64,000 bases of DNA from Clostridioides difficile ATCC 9689 = DSM 1296 (GTDB lineage Bacteria; Bacillota; Clostridia; Peptostreptococcales; Peptostreptococcaceae), in contig NZ_CP011968.1 of the NCBI RefSeq assembly GCF_001077535.1, positions 1,984,001-2,048,000 of the forward strand, given 5' to 3'. The notes beneath the pieces are model-generated. The model made no database searches. It was given only the letters and a program-made list of their open reading frames with translations, and was not told the origin of the DNA. A program made the translations under genes and the position numbers. Positions 44,417-53,720 of the stretch are shown piece after piece (the stretch's first letter is position 1; the number at the start of each line of letters is the position of its first letter).

Positions 44417-46234
44417 ATGGATGAACATAAACCCCAAAAAAGGTCAGCACTCTATTATTATACAGTTATAATAATAGTAGTAATGTTTTTAAATGCTTTA
44501 ATATTTCCAAGTTTAATGGATAAAAAAATGGTTGAGATTGACTATGGAAAGTTTCTCACAATGTTGGATACAGGAAAGGTTAAATCTGTTGAGATAGAAA
44601 ATAATAGAATAGCAATAAATCCATCTAGTAGCAAGGATAAGAATATATACATAACTGGTAGAATGGATGACCCAGAATTGGTAGATAGACTAAAAAATGC
44701 AAAAGTAGAATTTACTAAGGTTATTCCTAAGGAAAATTCACCTCTTTTAAGTATTTTACTTACATGGATAATACCTATAGGTATTCTTATGCTATTTGGT
44801 AACTTAATGATGAAGTCTATGCAAAAGCGAATGGGTGGTAATGCTATGCAATTTGGAAAAAGCAACGCCAAAATGTATGTATCTGCTCAAAGTGGAAAAA
44901 GATTTAATGATGTAGCTGGTCAAGATGAGGCAAAAGAAGCTTTAACTGAAATAGTAGATTTCTTACACAATCCAGAAAAGTATAAAAAGATAGGAGCACA
45001 AATGCCTAAAGGAGCACTTTTAGTAGGACCTCCAGGTACAGGAAAAACACTCCTTGCAAAAGCTGTAGCAGGTGAAGCAAATGTACCATTTTTCTCAATA
45101 TCTGGTTCTGAGTTTGTTGAGATGTTTGTAGGAATGGGAGCTTCTAGGATTCGTGATTTATTTAAACAAGCAAAAGAAAAAGCTCCATGTATAGTGTTTA
45201 TAGATGAGATTGATACTATTGGTAAAAAGCGTGATAATGGAAGTGGATTAGGTGGAAATGATGAACGTGAACAAACTTTAAATCAGTTGTTAAGTGAGAT
45301 GGATGGTTTTGATGGTGGAATTGGAGTAGTAATACTTGCTGCTACAAATAGACCTGACAGTCTTGACAAAGCATTACTTCGTCCAGGAAGATTTGATAGA
45401 CGTATACCAGTTGAACTTCCAGACCTTGGAGGACGTGAAGCTATATTAAAGGTACATGCTCAAAATGTAAATGTAAGCTCAGATATAGATTATAATGCAA
45501 TTGCAAGGTCTACATCAGGAGCATCAGGTGCAGAACTTGCAAATATTGTAAACGAAGCAGCACTTTTAGCAGTTAAGTCTGGCAGAGATATAGTAGAACA
45601 ACAGGATTTTGATGAATCTGTTGAAACTGTAATTGCTGGGTATCAACGTAAAGGAGCTGTAATTTCAGATAAGGAAAAGAAAATTATAGCATATCATGAA
45701 ATAGGTCATGCACTTGTTGCTGCTATGCAAAAACATTCTGCACCTGTCCATAAGATTACTATAATACCTAGAACTTCAGGAGCATTGGGATATACTATGC
45801 AAGTTGCTGAAGATGAGAGTGTACTTATGTCTAAAGAAGAAGCAATTGATAAAATAACTACTTTTACAGGTGGTCGTGCTGCTGAAGAGGTTATCTTTAA
45901 CACTTGTACATCAGGAGCATCAAATGATATAGAACAAGCTACTAAAATTGCAAGAGCTATGGTTACTCGCCTTGGTATGAGTGAAGAGTTTGATATGGTC
46001 GCTCTTGAAACTGTAAGCAATCAATATTTAGGAGGAGATACTTCTCTTGCTTGTTCTTCCGACACTGCTGCTAAAATAGATGAAGAGGTATTTAAAATAG
46101 TAAAGGCTTGTCACAAAAATGCAATTGAAATCTTAGAAAATAATATTGATAAATTGCATGAACTTGCTAATTATTTATTAGAAAAAGAAACTATTACAGG
46201 TGATGAGTTTATGGAAATACTTAACTTAAACTAA
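44417..46234 (+). CDS. ftsH: ATP-dependent zinc metalloprotease FtsH, probable second copy
   Basis: Two membrane helices (residues about 12-31 and 110-130) flank a small outer domain. The AAA domain has Walker A GPPGTGKT (204-211), Walker [10 protein letters not shown], and the second region of homology [10 protein letters not shown]. The zinc site HEIGH is near residue 425, with Ile in place of the usual Ala. At 605 residues it is normal but ends sooner than many. Clostridial chromosomes normally carry ftsH beside tilS-hpt; this copy instead sits with a MarR regulator, which suggests a stress-induced accessory protease. The claim of a second copy is inference from context. Confidence 0.9.
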   Translation: MDEHKPQKRSALYYYTVIIIVVMFLNALIFPSLMDKKMVEIDYGKFLTMLDTGKVKSVEIENNRIAINPSSSKDKNIYITGRMDDPELVDRLKNAKVEFTKVIPKENSPLLSILLTWIIPIGILMLFGNLMMKSMQKRMGGNAMQFGKSNAKMYVSAQSGKRFNDVAGQDEAKEALTEIVDFLHNPEKYKKIGAQMPKGALLVGPPGTGKTLLAKAVAGEANVPFFSISGSEFVEMFVGMGASRIRDLFKQAKEKAPCIVFIDEIDTIGKKRDNGSGLGGNDEREQTLNQLLSEMDGFDGGIGVVILAATNRPDSLDKALLRPGRFDRRIPVELPDLGGREAILKVHAQNVNVSSDIDYNAIARSTSGASGAELANIVNEAALLAVKSGRDIVEQQDFDESVETVIAGYQRKGAVISDKEKKIIAYHEIGHALVAAMQKHSAPVHKITIIPRTSGALGYTMQVAEDESVLMSKEEAIDKITTFTGGRAAEEVIFNTCTSGASNDIEQATKIARAMVTRLGMSEEFDMVALETVSNQYLGGDTSLACSSDTAAKIDEEVFKIVKACHKNAIEILENNIDKLHELANYLLEKETITGDEFMEILNLN

Positions 46235-46252
46235 AATGATTATACACAAGAT

Positions 46253-46281
46253 AAAAATGCCTATTGTTAGGCATTTTTATT
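46253..46281 (+). terminator. Rho-independent terminator of marR-ftsH
   Basis: A perfect 11-bp stem, AAAAATGCCTA with TAGGCATTTTT, around 4 nt is followed by ATTTT. Confidence 0.92.
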
Positions 46282-46411
46282 TTACAACTAAATTTTTTAA
46301 ATTCATATTTAAATCTTTACATAATCTTAATCATTAAAAATACATCTTAACTACAATTTTATATCGGAATTGATATTATAATAGTAATGAATGGTGTAAG
46401 GAGGTTTTTTA

Positions 46412-49114
46412 ATGGATAGACCTAATCCTGATATTCTATTAGAAAAAATTAAAAATGAAGAAGAAAAACTAAGTAGAGGTCAATTAAAAATATTCTTTGG
46501 TTATGCAGCTGGAGTAGGAAAAACCTACTCTATGTTGGAATCTGCACAAAATTTAAAAAAAGTGGGTGTAGATGTAGTAGTTGGATATATTGAACCACAC
46601 ACTAGACCAGAAACATTGGCTTTACTTGATGGCTTGGAAATTCTTCCTGTAAAGGAGATAGAATATAAATCTATAAAACTAAAAGAATTTGATTTAGATG
46701 CTGCTTTAGCAAGAAAACCAGAAGTTATATTAGTAGATGAATTTGCCCATTCTAATGTTGCTGGGTTAAGGCATACAAAAAGATGGCAAGATATAGAAGA
46801 ATTGCTGTTAGCAGGCATAAATGTCTACACTACTGTAAATGTACAACATTTAGAAAGTCTAAATGACATTGTTGAGATAATTACAAACGTATCAGTTAAA
46901 GAGACTATACCAGATAAGTTTTTGGATACAAATACACAGTTAGAACTTATAGATGTTGAACCTGATGTACTTCTTGAAAGGTTCAATGAAGGTAAGATAT
47001 ATAAGAAAGAACAAGCTACTAGAGCAAAAAATAATTTTTTTATAAAAGATAACCTGGTTGCACTTAGAGAAATCGCACTTAGAAAAACTGCAGAGAGAGT
47101 TAATAAAGAAGTTCAAATGACCAGACTATCAAAGGGTGATGTAACTGTAATACCTACATCAGATACACTTCTTGCATGTATAAGTCCATCTCCATCTTCA
47201 GCAAAAGTTATTAGAACTGCATCCAGAATATCAGACAGTACATTTGCAAAATGGATAGCTTTATATGTTGAAACTCCAAACACAGCAAGACTTCCATTTG
47301 ATGAACAAAAACAACTACAAAATAACCTAAAATTAGCTAAGAAATTAGGTGGAGAAATAATTGTTTTACATGGTGAAAATATAATAGAGCAAATACTTAG
47401 AATTGCAAAGCTGAGAAATGTAACAAAAATTGTAATAGGTAGAAATCATTCAAGTAATAAAAGATTTAGTAAAAGATTTAAAAAAGATATAGTTGACAAA
47501 TTAATTGATGAAGTTGATTATATAGATATACATATAATTCCATATAAATTTGCCTCAGATGTTAAATACAAACCTAAAAAGGATAAATCATCAATAAAAT
47601 CTAAATTTAAAATTAGCAAAGTTGATTTTATAAAACTTATATTTATTACTTTGATGATAAGTATTTTAGCATATGCAGTACAAAGCATGGGATTTATAAG
47701 AGAAAATATATTGTTAATATATATGTTGGGTGTAGTTTTAGTTTCTATGTGGACTAAAGGGTATAGTACAGGTATAATAAGTTCTGTATTTAATATAGTT
47801 CTTTTAAATTATTTTTTTACAGCACCATTATATACATTATCTATAGCAGATTCAAACTATATAGTAACACTGGTTGTATTCTCAATAGTAGGTATAATAA
47901 CTAGCACTCTTACGTCTAAGATACAGCATGAAGCAGAAACTGCTGCTAAAAGAGAAGAAAATACAAAAATGATATATCAAATAATTAAGGGATTTTTAAG
48001 ATTATCAAATAAAGATGATATAGTAAACAAAGGTATAGAACTTTTGTCTCTTAGCTTAAGTAGAGATGTAATTTGTTATTTAAATGTAGATAAGCATAAT
48101 AAATCAAAGCTTTACAAAAAAAATACTAATAATAAGGATAAAAATGATTTGGATAGTGAAGATGAAAAAGCTGTTGCAAGTTGGGTTTTATCCAATTCAA
48201 CAGTGGCAGGAAATGACACGGATACACTTCCTGGTTCAAAGGGATACTATATACCAATTGTAGGAATGAATTTAACTTTAGGAGTAGTGGGAATATCATG
48301 TATTGATTCAAAATTGGATACAGAAGATATAAGCTTAATTGAAACAATAATTGCTCAAATGGCAATAGCGCTTGATAGAGAAATCTTGTCAGAAGCTAAA
48401 GAAAATACCAATCTTGAGATTGAAAGGGAAAGATTAAGAAGTAATCTTTTAAGAGCAGTTTCGCATGACCTTAGAACTCCACTAGCAGGAATATCTGGTG
48501 CAGTAAGTACAATTATAAAAAACAAGGGCACTATAGGTCAAGATATAATAGATGAATTACTTAGTGGTGTATATGAAGATACTCAGTGGTTAATAAGACT
48601 TGTTGAAAATTTACTTAGTATGACCAAGATAGATGAAGGGAAATTGGAAGTTAAAAAACATTCTGAACTGGTTGAGGAAATTATATCAGAAGCGTTACAA
48701 AAAATAAAAAAAAGAATTGAAAATGCACTTATAGATATTAATATACCAGAACAGATATTATTTGTTCCTATGGATGCAAAATTAATAGAACAAGTTTTAA
48801 TTAATTTAATAGATAATTCTTTGAAATATTCAAAGGAAGATTGTAAGATAGAGATAAATGTATATGAGAAAGATGATTATGTTTGGTTTGAAGTATCTGA
48901 TAATGGTCCTGGTATATCAAAGGAACTTAAAAAGCATATCTTTGACAGATTTTTTACTGGAGAAGAAGGAGCTAAAGATTCCAGAAAGGGTGTTGGACTT
49001 GGATTATCAATTTGTAAATCTATAATTCAAGCTCATAAAGGTGAAATTATGGTAGAAAACAATAAAGATAAGGGTTCAACTTTTAAGTTTAGTTTGCCTA
49101 AGGAAAATGAATAG
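46412..49114 (+). CDS. kdpD: Osmosensitive K+ channel histidine kinase KdpD
   Basis: The N-terminal KdpD domain has the Walker A-like GYAAGVGKT (residues 30-38) and VDEFAHSNVAG, then a Usp-like domain to about 360 (VVIGRNHSSN region). Four membrane helices lie near 405-500, followed by a GAF-like domain. The kinase core has the H-box RAVSHDLRTPLAG (His about 685), N-box LINLIDNSLKYS and G boxes DNGPGIS and GVGLGLSI. At 900 residues it is complete. It senses K+ limitation and c-di-AMP in other bacteria. kdpE follows, but no kdpFABC transporter genes are in the window. Confidence 0.95.
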   Translation: MDRPNPDILLEKIKNEEEKLSRGQLKIFFGYAAGVGKTYSMLESAQNLKKVGVDVVVGYIEPHTRPETLALLDGLEILPVKEIEYKSIKLKEFDLDAALARKPEVILVDEFAHSNVAGLRHTKRWQDIEELLLAGINVYTTVNVQHLESLNDIVEIITNVSVKETIPDKFLDTNTQLELIDVEPDVLLERFNEGKIYKKEQATRAKNNFFIKDNLVALREIALRKTAERVNKEVQMTRLSKGDVTVIPTSDTLLACISPSPSSAKVIRTASRISDSTFAKWIALYVETPNTARLPFDEQKQLQNNLKLAKKLGGEIIVLHGENIIEQILRIAKLRNVTKIVIGRNHSSNKRFSKRFKKDIVDKLIDEVDYIDIHIIPYKFASDVKYKPKKDKSSIKSKFKISKVDFIKLIFITLMISILAYAVQSMGFIRENILLIYMLGVVLVSMWTKGYSTGIISSVFNIVLLNYFFTAPLYTLSIADSNYIVTLVVFSIVGIITSTLTSKIQHEAETAAKREENTKMIYQIIKGFLRLSNKDDIVNKGIELLSLSLSRDVICYLNVDKHNKSKLYKKNTNNKDKNDLDSEDEKAVASWVLSNSTVAGNDTDTLPGSKGYYIPIVGMNLTLGVVGISCIDSKLDTEDISLIETIIAQMAIALDREILSEAKENTNLEIERERLRSNLLRAVSHDLRTPLAGISGAVSTIIKNKGTIGQDIIDELLSGVYEDTQWLIRLVENLLSMTKIDEGKLEVKKHSELVEEIISEALQKIKKRIENALIDINIPEQILFVPMDAKLIEQVLINLIDNSLKYSKEDCKIEINVYEKDDYVWFEVSDNGPGISKELKKHIFDRFFTGEEGAKDSRKGVGLGLSICKSIIQAHKGEIMVENNKDKGSTFKFSLPKENE

Positions 49115-49147
49115 TTTTAAATTTTAAAATTAGTTTTGGAGGAAGAA

Positions 49148-49846
49148 ATGAGTAAAAAACTTATATTGTTAGTAGAGGATGATAAGACAATAAGAAAATT
49201 TATATCTACTGCACTTTTAACACAGGATTATGATGTCAAGGAGGCTATAACTGGAAAAGAAGGTATATCTATAGCTGTCTCATATTCTCCAGATGTTGTT
49301 CTTTTAGATTTAGGCTTAGAAGATATGGATGGAATAGAGGTAATAAAAGCTATCAGACAATTTTCAAATATACCAATAATTGTAGTTTCAGCTAGAGAGC
49401 AAGATAGAGACAAGGTAGAAGTATTTGATGCAGGGGCAGATGATTACTTAACAAAACCATTTTCCATAGTAGAGTTATTAGCAAGAGTAAGAGTAGCATT
49501 TAGACATTCACAAGTAGAAGCTCAACAAAAAGATGATGTTAAATCTACGTTTGAAGTAGATAAATTATTGATTGATTTTGATAAAAGAAAAGTTATTGTT
49601 GATGATGTTGAAGTCCATTTGACACCTATTGAATATAATATTCTTTCATTACTTGCAAAGCATCATGGAAAAGTGCTTACTCATAATTTTATAATAAAAG
49701 AAATATGGGGTAGTGTTATAGGGAATGAGACTAAGTCTTTAAGGGTTTTTATGGCAACGTTAAGACGAAAAATAGAAAAACAACCTGCAAACCCAAGATA
49801 TATAATTACAGAAGTTGGTGTAGGATACAGATTAAATGATGAATAG
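49148..49846 (+). CDS. kdpE: Response regulator KdpE
   Basis: An OmpR-type regulator: receiver domain with LLVEDDKTIRKFI, phospho-acceptor Asp in DVVLLDLGLEDMDG and the Lys in DDYLTKPF, then a winged-helix DNA-binding domain (VHLTPIEYNILSLLAKHHGKVLTHNFIIKEIWG, ITEVGVGYRL). ATG 49148 follows GGAGGAAG; the TTG at 49136 lies in that site. Length 232 residues. Paired with kdpD 33 nt upstream. Confidence 0.95.
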   Translation: MSKKLILLVEDDKTIRKFISTALLTQDYDVKEAITGKEGISIAVSYSPDVVLLDLGLEDMDGIEVIKAIRQFSNIPIIVVSAREQDRDKVEVFDAGADDYLTKPFSIVELLARVRVAFRHSQVEAQQKDDVKSTFEVDKLLIDFDKRKVIVDDVEVHLTPIEYNILSLLAKHHGKVLTHNFIIKEIWGSVIGNETKSLRVFMATLRRKIEKQPANPRYIITEVGVGYRLNDE

Positions 49847-49922
49847 TTGTAATATATTAATTATTAGATTATGTGCTTATTAATATATATTAAAATTATA
49901 TAGTTTAGTTAAAATAAGAATG

Positions 49923-49967
49923 AAGTGTATGTGCTTGTTGTCAGTTTAGCACATGCATTTTATTTTT
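49923..49967 (+). terminator. Terminator of kdpDE
   Basis: A 13-bp stem with two wobble pairs (49923-49935 with 49948-49960) is followed by TATTTTTT. Confidence 0.85.
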
Positions 49968-49971
49968 TAGC

Positions 49972-50005
49972 TTTTTTAGTATCAATAATTTTTTAGTATC
50001 AATAA
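49972..50005 (+). repeat. 17-nt perfect tandem duplication
   Basis: TTTTTTAGTATCAATAA occurs twice in direct succession just beyond the kdpE terminator, consistent with a slippage duplication. The rest of the gap to corA is AT-rich without a clear promoter. Confidence 0.7.
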
Positions 50006-50202
50006 TATGAAATATGTTTTAAAATAAGTATATAGTGTAATCTGTAATAAAAACTTTGGTTAAATAATAAATGTATTTAACACTTACCTTATAATAAATT
50101 TAATATAAATATTAAATAATAATTATTAAAATAGTGTAAAATAATTACAGTAAGGATTATAAAAAATTTTTAGAATGTAAATTGAAATTTAGGAGTAGAT
50201 GT

Positions 50203-51159
50203 ATGTATATACTGAATTTAAATACAAGAGAGACTATTGAAGATTTTAGAGATAAATTTTATGTAGCAGAAAATTCTTATCTTATATTAAGTGCTCCAAA
50301 AAATTTAAAATTGCTTAAGGAAACTTTGGATATAGATGAAATAACTTTTAATGATTGTCTTAAATTTGATGAAATAACCAAACTTGATTTATTTGATAAT
50401 TACGATTTTTTAAGCCTAAATACATTTGAACTAAGAGATGGAGAAGCTGTTATAGAAGAGGTAAATATGTATTTATCAGATAATTTTATATTGGTTGTAG
50501 TGAATGAAGAACACTTTTTATTTGAATTTGTAAAAAATATTATTTTGAAGAACTCTCAACTTGAAAAAAATCCAGTTATTAATCTATTTAAGATAAACTA
50601 CTTGATTCTTAGAGAAGTTATAAAAAATGGTTTTGAGTCTTTGGAAAAAGTTGAAGAGTTAATTCTTCAAATAGAAGATGAAATGATGGACAACATTAAT
50701 AAGAATCATGTATCTAGAATAAGTGATGTAAGAGGATTAACAAGAATTATAGTTAAGAATACTAGACCTCTTTTGTATATTGGGGATAGAATAGTTAAGG
50801 AAAATATAAGATATTTAAAATATTCAAATGTAAAAAAATATAATTTAGAAAATTTTCAAGGTATAGATTTTGGAATTGACAAATTATACAATTTCGCATT
50901 GTCAACACGAGAGTTAGCAGATAAATTATTAGATATTTATTCTTCCAGAGTAGGTGAGAAAACAAATAACTTAATTACAAAATTAACCTTGTTAACAGCC
51001 ATATCAGCACCACTTACAATTATAACTGGTATATATGGAATGAACTTTAGATATATGCCAGAATTAAACTGGATTTATGGATATCCAGCAACTTTATTTT
51101 TTATGCTATGTATAATTTTTGTTGGAATTATAATATTTAAAATAAAAAAATTATTGTAA
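50203..51159 (+). CDS. CorA-family magnesium/cobalt transporter
   Basis: An N-terminal cytoplasmic alpha/beta domain and long helices (residues 1-250) are followed by two C-terminal membrane helices. The first ends with the family signature YGMNF, and an acidic loop (RYMPELNW) follows. At 318 residues it is normal for CorA pores, which take up Mg2+ as pentamers. ATG 50203 lies 7 nt after TAGGAG; the TTG at 50182 is upstream of that site. Monocistronic. Confidence 0.88.
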   Translation: MYILNLNTRETIEDFRDKFYVAENSYLILSAPKNLKLLKETLDIDEITFNDCLKFDEITKLDLFDNYDFLSLNTFELRDGEAVIEEVNMYLSDNFILVVVNEEHFLFEFVKNIILKNSQLEKNPVINLFKINYLILREVIKNGFESLEKVEELILQIEDEMMDNINKNHVSRISDVRGLTRIIVKNTRPLLYIGDRIVKENIRYLKYSNVKKYNLENFQGIDFGIDKLYNFALSTRELADKLLDIYSSRVGEKTNNLITKLTLLTAISAPLTIITGIYGMNFRYMPELNWIYGYPATLFFMLCIIFVGIIIFKIKKLL

Positions 51160-51261
51160 ATTACAGATGATGTTTAATTGATTTTATAAAAATACATCAA
51201 TTGAGAAGCTGATTTAAGTAAATAAAAAAATATTTTAAATTGAAAATATTTATAGAAAATA

Positions 51262-51289
51262 TTGACAATTATATTTTCTTTGTTATAAT
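51262..51289 (+). promoter_or_regulatory. Promoter of the aromatic amino acid operon leader
   Basis: TTGACA (51262-51267), a 16-nt spacer and TATAAT (51284-51289) are both consensus. The transcript would start near 51296, about 325 nt before aroF. No usable promoter is visible between the terminator at 51553 and aroF. Confidence 0.85.
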
Positions 51290-51334
51290 TATTAAACAAG
51301 AAGAATAATAAATTATAAAAATGGAGGATAATAC

Positions 51335-51421
51335 TATGAAAGGAATATTAAAAGAACTAACAGCAAAACTTTATAGCTTTTTTTACTTTATGTTCTGGGG
51401 CTTTTATTTTAGCGCTGGCTA
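51335..51421 (+). CDS. Aromatic-rich leader peptide of the aro operon (attenuator)
   Basis: ATG 51335 is preceded by GGAGG at 8 nt and opens a 28-codon frame ending in TAA at 51419-51421. Residues 13-25 read YSFFYFMFWGFYF: six Phe, three Tyr and one Trp in 13 codons. The frame lies between the consensus promoter and a strong terminator that ends 40 nt before aroF, first gene of an operon making Phe and Tyr from chorismate. This is the layout of leader-peptide attenuation as in E. coli pheA and trp: ribosomes would stall here when charged aromatic tRNAs are scarce and let transcription pass the terminator. A TTAGC/GCTAA hairpin overlaps the stop codon. I could not find a convincing antiterminator by eye, so the mechanism is inferred. 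A small membrane peptide is the main alternative. Confidence 0.75.
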
Positions 51422-51552
51422 TTTCTTTTACAAAAATATATGTACTTCCTTTCTGGTGAGGCCTTATTTTAGTGATTTTGAGCATAAGTAAATTTTATAA
51501 AAATGATTATTTTATATATTTATATAAGATTTAGTGCTTGATAGATTATTTT

Positions 51553-51584
51553 AGAGAACTCATTAGTGAGTTCTCTTTTTTATT
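51553..51584 (+). terminator. Attenuator terminator before aroF
   Basis: A perfect 10-bp stem, AGAGAACTCA (51553-51562) with TGAGTTCTCT (51567-51576), with a 4-nt loop is followed by TTTTTATTTT. It lies inside the aro transcript, downstream of the leader peptide and upstream of aroF. Confidence 0.92.
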
Positions 51585-51620
51585 TTAAATATAAAATTAT
51601 AATATTGGGAGGTAGTAAAA

Positions 51621-52634
51621 ATGATAGTAGTATTAAAAATGGGAGCAGATAAAAATGAAGTTAAAAAATTAATTGAGGCTATTGGGAGAGAAGGAGTAGA
51701 AGTTAATCCCATAGATGGAACAGAATTAACTGTTTTAGGTTTAGTTGGAGATACTAGTAAAATAGATGCCAAAAGAATAGAAGCAAATAAGGTAGTTGAA
51801 AAAGTTATGCATGTGGTAGAGCCTTTTAAAAAGGCCAATAGAAAATTTCATCCAGAACCTTCAATCATAAATGTTAATGGAATGGAAATTGGTTCAAAGA
51901 AAATTGCTATGATAGCTGGGCCTTGTTCTGTTGAAACAGAAGACCAAATAGTATCTATAGCTAAAGATGTGAAAAAATCAGGTGCAGGATTTTTGAGAGG
52001 TGGAGCATTCAAACCAAGAACATCACCATACGCTTTCCAAGGATTGAAATATGATGGATTGGATTTATTAAAAAAAGCAAAAGAAAAAACAGGGCTTCCT
52101 ATAGTTACAGAAATAATGTCAACACAAGATATAGATATATTTGAAGAAAATGTAGATGTAATTCAAGTTGGAGCTAGAAACATGCAAAACTTTGATTTAT
52201 TAAAAGAATTAGGTAAAACAAATAAAACAATACTTTTAAAAAGAGGATTATCTGCTACAATTGAAGAGTGGCTAATGTCAGCAGAGTATATAATGGCTGG
52301 AGGAAATGAAAATGTAGTTCTTTGTGAAAGAGGTATAAGAACTTTTGAAACATATACTAGAAATACTTTGGATTTAAGTGCAATTTTAGCTGTGAAGAAA
52401 CTTAGTCATTTACCAGTTATAGTTGACCCAAGTCATGCAGCAGGTAAATCATGGATGGTTGACTCTTTATCTAAGGCAGCAATTGCAGTTGGAGCAGATG
52501 GTCTAATAATCGAAGTTCATAATGACCCAGCACATGCACTTTGTGATGGAAAACAATCGATTAAGCCAAATGAATATGATGAATTGATAAGTGAATTAAA
52601 GACTATCGCATCAGCAGTTGGTAGAGAAATATAA
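51621..52634 (+). CDS. aroF: 3-deoxy-7-phosphoheptulonate (DAHP) synthase, type I beta
   Basis: An N-terminal ferredoxin-like regulatory domain (residues 1-70, MIVVLKMGADKNEVKKLIEA) precedes the DAHP synthase barrel: IAGPCSVETEDQI, RGGAFKPRTSPYAFQG, TEIMSTQDI, LLKRGLSATIEEWL and PVIVDPSHAAGKS. It condenses phosphoenolpyruvate with erythrose-4-phosphate, the entry to the shikimate pathway. The extra domain makes it the Thermotoga-like class inhibited by Tyr or Phe. At 337 residues it is normal. GGGAGG precedes the ATG. First structural gene behind the leader peptide and attenuator. Confidence 0.95.
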   Translation: MIVVLKMGADKNEVKKLIEAIGREGVEVNPIDGTELTVLGLVGDTSKIDAKRIEANKVVEKVMHVVEPFKKANRKFHPEPSIINVNGMEIGSKKIAMIAGPCSVETEDQIVSIAKDVKKSGAGFLRGGAFKPRTSPYAFQGLKYDGLDLLKKAKEKTGLPIVTEIMSTQDIDIFEENVDVIQVGARNMQNFDLLKELGKTNKTILLKRGLSATIEEWLMSAEYIMAGGNENVVLCERGIRTFETYTRNTLDLSAILAVKKLSHLPVIVDPSHAAGKSWMVDSLSKAAIAVGADGLIIEVHNDPAHALCDGKQSIKPNEYDELISELKTIASAVGREI

Positions 52635-52655
52635 TCTATAAAAGGATGGTTAAAC

Positions 52656-53720
52656 GTGGAAGAAAAACTATTAGTAAATTTAAAAGAAAATAGCTACAAT
52701 ATATTTATTAAAAAAAATATACTAAAGAATATAGGAGAAGAAATAAAAAAAATATATTTTGGAAATAAGATTTTTATTGTAACTGATGAAAATATAGCAA
52801 AATTATACTTGGATAAAGTAAAAAATAATTTAAGTGAATCTGGATTTGAAATTAAATCTTTAATATTAAAATCTGGTGAAGAAACAAAATCATTTAATAC
52901 TCTTCCTAAAATATACGATAGTTTACTTGACTTTAAGTTAACTAGAAAAGATTTGATTATTACTTTAGGAGGAGGGGTAATAGGTGATTTAGGTGGATTT
53001 GCAGCAGCAACTTTTTTAAGAGGTATAAGTTTTATTCAAATTCCAACATCTTTATTAGCACAAGTTGATAGTTCTGTAGGTGGAAAAGTTGGAGTTGACC
53101 TTGAGAGAGGCAAAAACTTAGTGGGAAGCTTTTACCAACCAAAGGCTGTGTTTATCGACCCAAATGTATTATTATCACTTCCAGAAAAATTCTATAGAGA
53201 TGGAATGGCAGAAGTTATAAAATATGGATGTATAAAAGACAAAACTTTTTTCAATAAACTTTTAAGTTTAAAAAATAGAGAAGAAGTAATGCAACATATA
53301 GAATACATTATACATAAATGTTGCTTTATTAAAAAAACTGTAGTTGAAGCTGATGAAAAAGACTTTGGAGATAGAATGCTTCTAAACTTTGGCCATACAT
53401 TAGGTCATGCTATTGAGAAATACTACAATTTTACGGGTTATACCCATGGAGAAGCTGTTGCCATAGGAATGTATAAGATAACTTTAGAAAGTGAAAAGAT
53501 AGGAATTACAAAAAAAGGGACATCAGAACTTATAAAATCAATTTTAATGAATTATAATTTGCCTTATGAGATTGAATTAAGAGATAATAAATCTATAGTA
53601 GATGCTATATCTCTTGATAAAAAAAATCTAGGTGATACATTAAAAATAATACTTTTAAAAGATATTGGAGAGAGTATTATATATAATACTACTTCTAAAT
53701 TTTTTCAGGAGGTAAGATAA
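52656..53720 (+). CDS. aroB: 3-dehydroquinate synthase
   Basis: The NAD-binding GGGVIGDLGGFAAATFLRGI, the substrate stretch PTSLLAQVDSSVGGKVGVD, and metal ligands in GMAEVIKYG (Glu) and NFGHTLGHAIE (His) with YTHGEAVAIGM are all present. It cyclises DAHP to 3-dehydroquinate using NAD and a divalent metal. At 354 residues it is normal. It starts at GTG 52656 with AAAGGATGG upstream. Its stop overlaps the aroA start (TAATG), so the two are translationally coupled. Confidence 0.96.
   Translation: MEEKLLVNLKENSYNIFIKKNILKNIGEEIKKIYFGNKIFIVTDENIAKLYLDKVKNNLSESGFEIKSLILKSGEETKSFNTLPKIYDSLLDFKLTRKDLIITLGGGVIGDLGGFAAATFLRGISFIQIPTSLLAQVDSSVGGKVGVDLERGKNLVGSFYQPKAVFIDPNVLLSLPEKFYRDGMAEVIKYGCIKDKTFFNKLLSLKNREEVMQHIEYIIHKCCFIKKTVVEADEKDFGDRMLLNFGHTLGHAIEKYYNFTGYTHGEAVAIGMYKITLESEKIGITKKGTSELIKSILMNYNLPYEIELRDNKSIVDAISLDKKNLGDTLKIILLKDIGESIIYNTTSKFFQEVR

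Noticed and set aside
51296-51620. T-box riboswitch before aroF
   Set aside because: The conserved T-box AGGGTGGnACCGCG core and Stem I features are absent; the leader instead encodes an aromatic-rich peptide.
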